Made by a program: the position numbers and the translations under genes
Origin: a virus
DNA length: 21,848 bases
Reading direction: 5' to 3' (one strand)
Virus record (IMG/VR): IMGVR_UViG_3300001712_000002
Location: 1 to 21,848 of that record
The notes under the pieces: model-generated
Told to the model about the DNA's origin: nothing
Database searches by the model: none
The model's input: the letters and a program-made list of their open reading frames with translations, nothing else
Shown: in pieces, positions 7,425 through 12,908 of the stretch
How the letters are laid out: each line of letters starts with the position of its first letter
Numbering within the stretch: position 1 is the stretch's first letter

Positions 7425-7747
7425 CAGTGCACCCGATCGAACGAAAAGGCGGGATGGGACCGATCGTGATGCGGATCTGTCAGTCGGACTTCCAGCACGT
7501 CCGAAATCCCGTGCACCTCTGTGTGCAAGAGCTCGCGCGCTTCGGACTCCGCCTGTTCAACCGACGATGCTAGGATCGCATAGGAACGCTGATCCTCACT
7601 GGTGACTTCAAAATCGATCGTGACGACGATCTCGCGCTCGCCACGATCATCGAACAATGCCCAATGGCGATCGTAATAGCGACGGCATGCCTGCAGCGAC
7701 GCCGGGTAGGGCATGGCGGCGATTTCCTGGAGCGTGGGCTTGGCCAT
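7424..7747 (-). CDS. Hypothetical protein (107 aa)
   Basis: A 107-residue soluble protein beginning MAKPTLQEIAAMPYPASLQA. The middle forms a strand-rich segment (REIVVTIDFEVTSEDQRSYAIL) followed by an acidic helix with EQAESEARELLHTEV and a last strand VLEVRLTD, so an alpha/beta fold with a small antiparallel sheet is likely. It starts 2 nt downstream of the gapR-like stop. Family and function are not recognised. Confidence 0.68.
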   Translation of the reverse strand: MAKPTLQEIAAMPYPASLQACRRYYDRHWALFDDRGEREIVVTIDFEVTSEDQRSYAILASSVEQAESEARELLHTEVHGISDVLEVRLTDPHHDRSHPAFSFDRVH

Positions 7748-7749
7748 CG

Positions 7750-7989
7750 CTACAGCCCCAACACGGATTTGTAGGTTTCGATCATCGCCTCGGCCTCGTC
7801 GCGATGGTGTTTCTCCATCTTGCGCAGGCGGATGATCACCCGCATCGTCTTGACGTCGAAGCCGGTCGATTTGGCCTCGCCGTAGACATCCTTGATGTCG
7901 TCAGCGATGCCCTTTTTCTCTTCCTCGAGGCGCTCGATCCGTTCGATGAGCAAGCGGAGCTGGTCCGCGGCAATGACGTCGGACATCAT
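7750..7989 (-). CDS. gapR: GapR-family (DUF2312) nucleoid-associated protein
   Basis: A 79-residue protein starting at ATG 7989, chosen because it gives an ATGA overlap with the upstream gene; a second ATG at 7986 is possible. Nearly the whole length matches DUF2312/GapR: an N-terminal coiled-coil helix ([20 protein letters not shown]) followed by [20 protein letters not shown] and IIRLRK. In Caulobacter, GapR is a multimeric protein that encircles overtwisted, AT-rich DNA ahead of replication and transcription and stimulates type II topoisomerases. A phage copy in an early operon beside a ParB-like gene could aid phage replication or alter host nucleoid organisation (inference). Length is normal for the family. 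Confidence 0.95.
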   Translation of the reverse strand: MMSDVIAADQLRLLIERIERLEEEKKGIADDIKDVYGEAKSTGFDVKTMRVIIRLRKMEKHHRDEAEAMIETYKSVLGL

Positions 7990-8168
7990 TCGACTCCTGT
8001 CAGCTGGGTGACGGTCACGGCGTATGTGTTCTTCGTCTGGCAATGTTCGATGGTCTGGGTGCCAGCTGCGGCATCGACCGAGATCACTCGATAGGTCGGC
8101 TCCGGATCGAAGCTGAGGAGGCCGCCGATCCAGCCGAGCAGTTCGTGGGCGTTGCCGGTCACACCCAT
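7986..8168 (-). CDS. Small hypothetical protein (60 aa)
   Basis: A 60-residue protein from ATG 8168. The longer frame to 8354 runs across the next gene and was not chosen. It ends TQLTGVE with a stop that overlaps the gapR-like ATG. The sequence has alternating strands ([20 protein letters not shown], then TYAVTVTQL), suggesting a small beta-rich domain. It has one cysteine. There are 11 nt to the upstream gene. Function is unknown. Confidence 0.62.
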   Translation of the reverse strand: MGVTGNAHELLGWIGGLLSFDPEPTYRVISVDAAAGTQTIEHCQTKNTYAVTVTQLTGVE

Positions 8169-8179
8169 GGTCGCCTCGC

Positions 8180-8407
8180 TCACAAGCCGAACAGCGCACG
8201 CAGCGCCGCTCCCAGATTGCCGGTGACGGCGACGGCCAGCAGCCCAGCCACCATGCCGAGCGCGAACAGGCCGGGGCCGCGGTGCAGCAAGCGGTGTAGC
8301 AGCGCGCGACGCGGATCGCTGGGGCTGGGTGGGCGGCAACTGGGGCATCCGCAATCCATGCGGTGCGTGATTTCCGGCCGGGGCCGGACGGCAAGGTCAA
8401 GTTTCAT
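8180..8407 (-). CDS. Small membrane protein with CxCxxC motif
   Basis: A 75-residue protein beginning [12 protein letters not shown]. Residues 19-24 contain C-G-C-P-S-C, then a basic RR/HR-rich segment, then one predicted transmembrane helix at about residues 47-65 ([20 protein letters not shown]). The start at 8407 overlaps the previous stop by 4 nt. The positive segment before the helix suggests the N-terminal part stays in the cytoplasm. Cysteines may bind metal. Function is unknown; it forms a pair with the preceding two-helix membrane protein. Confidence 0.65.
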   Translation of the reverse strand: MKLDLAVRPRPEITHRMDCGCPSCRPPSPSDPRRALLHRLLHRGPGLFALGMVAGLLAVAVTGNLGAALRALFGL

Positions 8408-8601
8408 CGTGACATCTCCCGCTGGATCATCGCGAAGGCGGTCGCGAGCGCGACCAAAGCGAGCCACAAGGCCGCCTTCGCCAAGGAAGGTTTGCTGAGC
8501 AGCAGCACGCTGACGCCGAAACCGGCGGCGGCGATCGCGAGATCGATCGCGCGGCGCGCCAGGCGCGCGCGCCGGGGGCGGCGGTGACCGTCGGCGCTCA
8601 T
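8404..8601 (-). CDS. Small two-helix membrane protein
   Basis: A 65-residue protein starting at ATG 8601, placed by its ATGA overlap with the upstream gene. The N-terminus is strongly basic (RRPRRARLARR). Two hydrophobic helices follow at about residues 18-36 and 43-59, so an inner-membrane hairpin is expected. It overlaps the next membrane protein gene by 4 nt. Size and topology would fit many small phage proteins, including exclusion proteins or holin-like factors; the early-operon location argues against a holin. No family recognised. Confidence 0.65.
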   Translation of the reverse strand: MSADGHRRPRRARLARRAIDLAIAAAGFGVSVLLLSKPSLAKAALWLALVALATAFAMIQREMSR

Positions 8602-8993
8602 TCGACGACGCTCGCCGCAGGCGGAGTGGCGCAGGCCGAGCACAGATCGGGCTCGACCCAGCAGCATTCGTCGCCCTTGGGATCCATGCACCGATCGTTT
8701 TTGCTGCAGGCGCAGATGCGACACAGGAAGGGCGCGAGTATGTCGGCACCCTGGGCGATCGCCTCGAGCTGGGCGAGCACGGTCAGATCGAAGCGATAGG
8801 CGAGGCGCAGGGCGACGACGGTGCGAAAGCTCGCGGGCGCGGCATCGGCTTCGATCAGCTCGAGCCATTTGCCACGCTGATGTTCGGACGTCTGCGGTTC
8901 GGTCGCGACGCGCGCGGCGACATCGGCGATGCTCAGACCGGCGCGCTGGCGACAGCGCTTGAGATATGCGCCGGGAGTGATCGTGCCGGTCAT
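8598..8993 (-). CDS. XRE-like HTH protein with Cys-rich C-terminus
   Basis: A 131-residue protein. Residues about 5-75 have the XRE pattern: YLKRCRQRAGLSIADVAARV followed by a degenerate turn and WLELIEADAAPASFRTVVAL. The C-terminal part has a cysteine cluster CRICACSKNDRCMDPKGDEC, then CWVEPDLCSACA, like small metal-binding modules seen in alphaproteobacterial prophages. It probably binds DNA, with the Cys module structural. It is coupled to both neighbours by ATGA overlaps. Confidence 0.78.
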   Translation of the reverse strand: MTGTITPGAYLKRCRQRAGLSIADVAARVATEPQTSEHQRGKWLELIEADAAPASFRTVVALRLAYRFDLTVLAQLEAIAQGADILAPFLCRICACSKNDRCMDPKGDECCWVEPDLCSACATPPAASVVE

Positions 8994-9262
8994 GACGACA
9001 GACCATCGGTCATGACGTTGGTCACTGCGGTGCCGGTGCGGTCTGTCGGGGCGGGCTCGACCAGGGTGATTTCGATCACCGGATCGACCGGATATTGCAA
9101 CGCGTGCGCCAGTTCGAGCTTGGCAAGCGAGATGTTGAGCCGCGCGCGCCGCACCCTGCCCATAGCGGTATAGGATGCGACCGACCGCTCGACCGGCCGC
9201 AGCGCCAACTGGATCGCGTCGAGCTCGGTCATGATCTTTACGATGGCGGCGCGGTTGCTCAT
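8990..9262 (-). CDS. Hypothetical protein, first gene of the coupled operon
   Basis: A 90-residue, mostly helical protein (AAIVKIMTELDAIQLALRPVER and RARLNISLAKLELAHALQYPV), no recognised family. It is the first of the uninterrupted coupled run; a 105-nt gap separates it from the CII-like gene. That gap, read on the minus strand, has TTGACC (9345-9340) but no good -10 element at the right distance, and a GC-rich inverted repeat near 9346-9362. A local promoter is therefore uncertain and read-through from the cro promoter is possible. No strong Shine-Dalgarno sequence precedes its ATG. Confidence 0.65.
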   Translation of the reverse strand: MSNRAAIVKIMTELDAIQLALRPVERSVASYTAMGRVRRARLNISLAKLELAHALQYPVDPVIEITLVEPAPTDRTGTAVTNVMTDGLSS

Positions 9263-9367
9263 GCGGATTGTCCAGGCAGCAGTTTTCCCACCCCGCCAGC
9301 GGATGCGGCGAGGGGGCTACGGTTCGGCGATGCAGGTTCGGTCAAGCCCGGGGGCGGGCCGGGCGGA

Positions 9368-9838
9368 TCATGGCGGTTGCTGCTCGTGCGCGATCAGCGA
9401 CTGGATCACCGCGACGGCGCGGTTTTTCGCCTGGATCGATTCGACGGTTTCCTTCAGCGCTTTCTTCAGAGCGCGATCGTCAGCACCGGGTAGGCCCGCC
9501 TCCATCAGCGCGACTTGGGATTCGCAGTCTTCGCGAGCAATTTCGATGGCGCACCGGCTGATCGCGTAGGCCTCACTGAGGCGTTCGGGCTTCGCCAGGT
9601 GCAGGATGGAAGCGACGATCTCAAAAATTGGTGCGCCGGGAAGGCCAGCACGCGCGTGAGCTCGCTCGAGCTTCACCATATCGACGACCGTCAATTGTTC
9701 GCGCCGGTTCGGATTGGACAGCGCGCGAAGGTAGGATGCTTTCCGTCCGGTAGCCTTGATCGCGCCGGGCATGCCCAGCGCGACGATCATCTTACCCAGG
9801 CCGTCTTCGACGGTGAGCGGATTCCGTACCATCGTCAT
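9368..9838 (-). CDS. CII-like phage regulatory protein
   Basis: A 156-residue protein from ATG 9838 (an ATG six nt downstream and an upstream in-frame extension are alternatives). Residues about 7-60 (VEDGLGKMIVALGMPGAIKA, then YLRALSNPNRREQLTVVDMV) have the layout of small CII/Cro-type HTH regulators in alphaproteobacterial phages, where a helix reading an index of the host locus precedes SNP-x-R and a following LT-x-x-x helix. The C-terminal half is helical (ALKKALKETVESIQAKNRAV) and may oligomerise. Position just beyond cro matches cII in lambda. HTH homology is suggestive rather than certain. Confidence 0.68.
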   Translation of the reverse strand: MTMVRNPLTVEDGLGKMIVALGMPGAIKATGRKASYLRALSNPNRREQLTVVDMVKLERAHARAGLPGAPIFEIVASILHLAKPERLSEAYAISRCAIEIAREDCESQVALMEAGLPGADDRALKKALKETVESIQAKNRAVAVIQSLIAHEQQPP

Positions 9839-10164
9839 ACGACCACCGCGCCTGCGCAAAACCGCGCGGCCGATTGCAGCAGCCATATCGGCCGAGCGCC
9901 TATAAAAAGAGGAGGTGGCACCGTCATGGGGGAGAGGGACCCGATGACGGTGCCGGTACGCGAACAGGACGGGTTGGGGGCACGTGCGCCAAGTCGAAAC
10001 ACCAGAACCCCAGGGCAAAGGTTCCGGGCGCACGCGATCCGGCCGACCCGTCGGCGGCCGAAACTGGAAAAGGGGGACGTCGACGGCAGGCGGGAGCGCA
10101 CCCGCCGCCGACGCTCGCCGCCCGAATGGCGGCAGAGGGAAAGGGATGGCACTGCCCGAGTCAC
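9835..10164 (-). CDS. Possible small ORF bridging cro and the CII-like gene
   Basis: A 109-codon frame begins at GTG 10164, overlapping the cro stop by 4 nt (GTGA), and ends at TGA 9835, overlapping the CII-like ATG by 4 nt (ATGA). The exact fit at both ends matches the coupling used in the rest of the operon. Against it, the translation is Arg/Ser/Pro-rich with scattered cysteines and no recognisable domain, and a strong hairpin lies inside it. It may be a real small gene, a translated leader, or a coincidence. Confidence 0.3.
   Translation of the reverse strand: MTRAVPSLSLCRHSGGERRRRVRSRLPSTSPFSSFGRRRVGRIACARNLCPGVLVFRLGARAPNPSCSRTGTVIGSLSPMTVPPPLFIGARPIWLLQSAARFCAGAVVV
9902..9954 (-). terminator. 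Strong hairpin downstream of cro, possible tR1-like terminator or attenuator
   Basis: A perfect 11-bp inverted repeat, GGCACCGTCAT (9917-9927) and ATGACGGTGCC (9944-9954), has a 16-nt loop. On the minus strand it is followed, after 8 nt, by TTTTT (9908-9904). In position it resembles lambda tR1, between cro and cII. The 8-nt gap between stem and U-run is longer than in a textbook intrinsic terminator, so protein-assisted termination, antitermination or a protein-binding site are alternatives. On the plus strand the same stem covers an ATG preceded by AAGAGGAGGT. Confidence 0.42.
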
Positions 10165-10415
10165 CGCGCGGGCTCCAGGCTGGCGCGGGTGGTAGCCGAG
10201 TCGTCGGGGTAGATGTCGGGACGAAGCACCTCTTTCGGGATGCCGGTTTCGCGCTCGACCAGGAGGACGTCCTCGGCGTGCACTGGCTTGAGATCGCGCA
10301 GACGCTCGTAGATCGACGACTGGGAACGGTTCACCAACCGGGCGTATGCCGTCTGCGTTCCGACGGCGCGGACCGCAGCTGCGAGCGGTGTGTCTATCGT
10401 CGATTCGATACCCAT
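10161..10415 (-). CDS. cro: Cro-like regulator, YdaS antitoxin family
   Basis: An 84-residue HTH protein. LAAAVRAVGTQTAYARLVNR, SQSSIYERL, then HAEDVLLVERETGIPKEVLRP and DIYP match the YdaS/Cro-like family, with the hallmark RPDIYP ending. These proteins are lytic-cycle regulators (CI antagonists) in lambdoid-like prophages. It is divergent from the cI-like gene, with the operator region between them. A plausible minus-strand promoter (TTGACC at 10450-10445) would place the transcript start within a few nt of the ATG, and no Shine-Dalgarno sequence is visible, so the mRNA may be leaderless. It is the first leftward gene. Confidence 0.9.
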   Translation of the reverse strand: MGIESTIDTPLAAAVRAVGTQTAYARLVNRSQSSIYERLRDLKPVHAEDVLLVERETGIPKEVLRPDIYPDDSATTRASLEPAR

Positions 10416-10423
10416 GGCGTTTG

Positions 10424-10450
10424 ACTATCGGTATTCCGATAGGTGGTCAA
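10424..10450 (-). promoter_or_regulatory. Putative cro promoter, overlapped by an operator
   Basis: On the minus strand TTGACC (10450-10445) resembles a -35 element. Candidate -10 elements are GATAGT (10429-10424, 15-bp spacing) or TAGTCA (10427-10422, 17-bp spacing), neither strong. The perfect operator palindrome covers the spacer and -10, so repressor binding would block RNA polymerase. Confidence 0.4.
10425..10442. promoter_or_regulatory. Operator O1 of the immunity region
   Basis: CTATCGG-TATT-CCGATAG is a perfect inverted repeat with 7-bp arms. It lies in the cro/cI divergent region and is repeated, with three changes, at 10473-10490. It is the expected form of an XRE-dimer operator. 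Confidence 0.75.
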
Positions 10451-10456
10451 TCGGAA
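10448..10456. promoter_or_regulatory. Degenerate operator half-site (possible O3)
   Basis: CAATCGGAA matches the half-site CTATCGGAA of the reverse-complemented O1 at eight of nine positions, but the other half is not conserved. Read as an 18-bp site, its centre falls 23 bp from O1 and 25 bp from O2, so spacing is regular. Confidence 0.35.
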
Positions 10457-10472
10457 AGTGCTTATGCTTGCG

Positions 10473-10490
10473 CTATTGGTTTTCCGTTAG
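10473..10490. promoter_or_regulatory. Operator O2 of the immunity region
   Basis: CTATTGG-TTTT-CCGTTAG differs from O1 at three of 18 positions. It ends 9 nt before the GTG start of the cI-like gene, where a bound repressor could regulate its own expression. Confidence 0.6.
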
Positions 10491-10499
10491 GTTCGAGCC

Positions 10500-11108
10500 G
10501 TGATTGTCGGGGCCAGAATCGAAGAGCGTTTGGTAGCTGTGCAGATGTCGCAGTCGGCGCTCGCGCGTCGTGTGAAGCTCGCGCAAAGCACCATCAACGG
10601 ACTCGTCAAAGGCGAGCAGCGCTCCACGACTAAGCTGCACGAGATTGCTCGAGCACTCAAAACGACGCCGGCCTATTTATCGGGCGAGATCGACGACCCG
10701 GAGTGCGATGCAGCTCAAGAACCCGCGCTCGACTTCGAAACGCGCGAGATACTGGATGATGTCGCGGACATGGACCCGGCAGACCGCCGCGCGATCGCGC
10801 AGATCGCGCGCAGCCTCACGCGGCGCGTGCCCACCGGGCGAGACGGCCCAGCGACCCTGCACGCGCGCGCCACCAGCTATCGCGGTCCGCCCGTCAGCGA
10901 GAACGCGCTGGGGCAAATGATCGAGGGGTTGCTGCGGGCTGTTGATCTGACGGCTCCCGTGCCCGAGCTCGCTCGTGAGCTTGCAGAGCTGTGGCCCACC
11001 GCGATCGCGCAAGTGCAAGGTCCGCTGCACGCGTCGGACGATGAGACGCCGGCGGCTCCAGCAGCATCGCCTGCAACTCTCGCCAGCGCCGGTCGCGCAC
11101 CGCGGTGA
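10500..11108 (+). CDS. cI: cI-like repressor, XRE family, without visible S24 domain
   Basis: A 202-residue protein from GTG 10500. Residues about 5-62 are an XRE helix-turn-helix: ARIEERLVAVQMSQSALARR, VKLAQSTINGLVKGEQRSTT and LHEIARALKTTPAYLSGE. Residues 75-110 are acidic and helical (TREILDDVADMDPADRRAIA). The C-terminal half contains another helical stretch with LGQMIEGLLRAVDLTAPVPE and a low-complexity Ala/Pro tail. I see no Ala-Gly cleavage site or Ser/Lys dyad region of LexA/CI peptidases, so RecA-stimulated self-cleavage is not supported. It is divergent from cro with a shared operator set. Repressor identity is inferred from the domain and context. No clear promoter or Shine-Dalgarno sequence was found. 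Confidence 0.88.
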   Translation: MIVGARIEERLVAVQMSQSALARRVKLAQSTINGLVKGEQRSTTKLHEIARALKTTPAYLSGEIDDPECDAAQEPALDFETREILDDVADMDPADRRAIAQIARSLTRRVPTGRDGPATLHARATSYRGPPVSENALGQMIEGLLRAVDLTAPVPELARELAELWPTAIAQVQGPLHASDDETPAAPAASPATLASAGRAPR

Positions 11109-11290
11109 TGACGGCGCACTGCACATCGCAGCGCGGACAGCGCAGTTCGCACGCGGGCGATGCCCGAAACACGGTTCCAGTCATTGGTCTTGCTCCCGGC
11201 CTGGCCGTCGAGGCTACTTCGACGGCTTTCAGGTCGAGCGACATGGTTGCCGGTAGAAGGTTAGGTCGGCGTTGACGAGCGCCACGCAAA

Positions 11291-11319
11291 TTGTCGGAAA
11301 TAATTCCTTGAATTAGAAG
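11291..11319 (+). promoter_or_regulatory. Putative promoter of the three-gene membrane operon
   Basis: TTGTCG (11291-11296) and TAGAAG (11314-11319) are separated by 17 bp within the most AT-rich part of this gap. A GGAA-ATAA-TTCC inverted repeat (11296-11307) overlaps the spacer and could be a regulator site. A start of transcription about 35 nt upstream of the WYL-like ATG is predicted. Confidence 0.35.
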
Positions 11320-11359
11320 CGCGAATAAGGGGGCAGGTGGTGATCCTTCAAAGCGATCG

Positions 11360-11821
11360 ATGAGGCTGGGAGATGCATCGGCTCCGGTTCTGAACCAACG
11401 CAAGGTCATCATCGATTATGTTGATGCGAACGGGGAGGCGAGCAGGCGTACAATCGTACCGTTCTTAATCGCTGGATCTTTCGCAGGCGGACGATTGGAC
11501 GTGCTCTATCTTGAGGCCCGTTGTCTCACCGCCAACGCGAAACGCACATTCCGCATCGATCGCATCCGGGAACTCAGTGACGCAGAAACCGGCGAGGTTT
11601 TGGATCTTCTGGAGTGGGCGCGTGGTCTCGAGGTCGGGCCGTTATCCCTGATCGATGAAGCTGAACCCGCAGAGGAGACCACTGCTGCCGCCCGTGTTCG
11701 ATCACCATCGCGCCTGTGGCTGATGGTAGCCATGCTATTGGCCGGGTATTTGATCGGCCGCTTTCGCATCCTGCACCTCCTTTTGGTCGCGACTCATATG
11801 CATTGGGGGCGATGGCTATGA
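11360..11821 (+). CDS. WYL-like domain protein with C-terminal membrane segment
   Basis: A 153-residue protein. Residues about 13-80 resemble a WYL-type ligand-sensing domain: QRKVIIDYVDANGEASRRTI for the first strands, a LYLEARCLTANAKRTFRIDR core matching the usual hydrophobic-aromatic ... RTFRLDRI pattern, then helix-forming AETGEVLDLLEW. Residues about 119-146 (LWLMVAMLLAGYLIGRFRIL) form one or two hydrophobic segments, so the domain is probably held at the inner membrane. WYL domains normally join an HTH in cytoplasmic regulators; here no HTH is present. ATG 11360 has no good Shine-Dalgarno sequence, and upstream in-frame ATG codons are absent. It is coupled to the next gene by ATGA. The specific function is unknown. 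Confidence 0.7.
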   Translation: MRLGDASAPVLNQRKVIIDYVDANGEASRRTIVPFLIAGSFAGGRLDVLYLEARCLTANAKRTFRIDRIRELSDAETGEVLDLLEWARGLEVGPLSLIDEAEPAEETTAAARVRSPSRLWLMVAMLLAGYLIGRFRILHLLLVATHMHWGRWL

Positions 11822-12282
11822 GGTTCACGATCGCGACGATCCTCTGCATGACGAGCCTCGTGCTGGCCTCACCCGCGCCGCTATGCGCTGCGCAGGTGGC
11901 AGACGACGGCTTAGAGGTGCTGGATGGAAAATGCTCTTATCCACCACGGTTGGGGAAGCCCGGCCCTGAAGATCGCCGCCTGGAATGCGATACTGTGGTC
12001 TTGTTGCCCTCCGGTCAGGACAGCGTATTGGTGCAATTCGCGAAAAAGGGCTCCGGCGCTCCGGTCGGCTTCGCAGGCCCGATCGGCGACAACGGAGAAA
12101 TGTCGGTGCGCCGCGTCTACCTCTCCCCCGGAAACCCTACGGCGGCAACAGCCGGTCATTGCCGCCTTTTCGAGCAAGATGGCAAGACGACGGGAATTTG
12201 GTGCGTTGCCTCGATTGGCCGTGTTCGAATTATCGCGAATTTTCGGGTCGCGCCGAAGATCACCCCGGAACTGACGCGATGA
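11818..12282 (+). CDS. Secreted four-cysteine hypothetical protein
   Basis: A 154-residue protein with a classic signal peptide (MRFTIATILCMTSLVLASPA, cleavage likely after Ala24 or nearby, context PLCA-AQ). The mature part has four cysteines at about positions 39, 57, 115 and 129, which could form two disulfides in the periplasm, and a beta-rich composition (DTVVLLPSGQDSVLVQFAKK; TGIWCVASIGRVRIIANFRV). ATG 11818 overlaps the WYL-like stop (ATGA); an in-frame ATG at 11812 has GGGGG well placed and is the alternative. It overlaps the next gene by 4 nt. No family recognised; its place between two membrane proteins suggests an envelope role. Confidence 0.72.
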   Translation: MRFTIATILCMTSLVLASPAPLCAAQVADDGLEVLDGKCSYPPRLGKPGPEDRRLECDTVVLLPSGQDSVLVQFAKKGSGAPVGFAGPIGDNGEMSVRRVYLSPGNPTAATAGHCRLFEQDGKTTGIWCVASIGRVRIIANFRVAPKITPELTR

Positions 12283-12839
12283 AAGCGTTTGGTTTCATCC
12301 TCGCCGCGATCGGCGCGTTGGTCGCAATCGGCTCGCTATTCCTATCGACATCGGTCCCGACAGAGGTTCCCGCAACCGAACTGTTCGGCGTTTCACACGC
12401 GTCTGAGGTTTATAATCTCGGGAAGCTCCAGACACAGTTGTTGGTGTTTATTGGGGGCTGCGCAATCGCGGTGATCGGCATAATCGTCGGATCGGCGGGC
12501 GTGATCATCGAGAAGGTGGCCCGGCCGGAGGCGATCCAGACGCTCGCGACGCCGGACGTCGTCACCGAAGCTCGCTCAGTCGAGAACTCTTTGGATTTGC
12601 CGCCTGCGCCTAACCCGCCCGGTGACCAAGGCAGTATCGACCCCGCTATCGGCGTTGGGCTCGGGGCGCTGGGCCTCATCATCTTCTTTACGATCGTCTA
12701 TGTGTTCGCCACGAATGGTGACCATTCCACCCGTGCGGCCATCATGCAAAATGCAGACGCGATCGCCGACAGGATCGACCACAACGCGGCGATACTCGAC
12801 GATTTGGAAACAAACGCGGCGGCAACTGCGCCAAATTGA
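12279..12839 (+). CDS. Three-helix inner-membrane hypothetical protein
   Basis: A 186-residue protein from ATG 12279 (ATGA overlap with the secreted protein). Helices are predicted at about residues 4-24, 53-77 and 123-144. The loop between the first two contains TSVPTEVPATELFGVSHASE and VYNLG, a pattern I associate with small membrane proteins of alphaproteobacteria that have no assigned function. The segment between helices two and three is acidic and proline-rich. The C-terminal tail (IMQNADAIADRIDHNAAILD) is an amphipathic helix that may form a coiled coil. With the previous two genes it forms a coupled set next to the immunity region. Confidence 0.72.
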   Translation: MKAFGFILAAIGALVAIGSLFLSTSVPTEVPATELFGVSHASEVYNLGKLQTQLLVFIGGCAIAVIGIIVGSAGVIIEKVARPEAIQTLATPDVVTEARSVENSLDLPPAPNPPGDQGSIDPAIGVGLGALGLIIFFTIVYVFATNGDHSTRAAIMQNADAIADRIDHNAAILDDLETNAAATAPN

Positions 12840-12908
12840 CGCCCGCTATGGTCCGCGTGATCAATTCCCGCTATGTTCCACCTCGGGAGCGCGGGCGTAA
12901 GCAAATCT

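Noticed and set aside
9925-10195. Plus-strand ORF with a strong AAGAGGAGGT sequence and Arg-rich product
   Set aside because: The translation is extremely Arg/Pro-rich, it opposes the cro 3' end, and the Shine-Dalgarno match coincides with the hairpin's flank. I kept it only as part of the hairpin observation.
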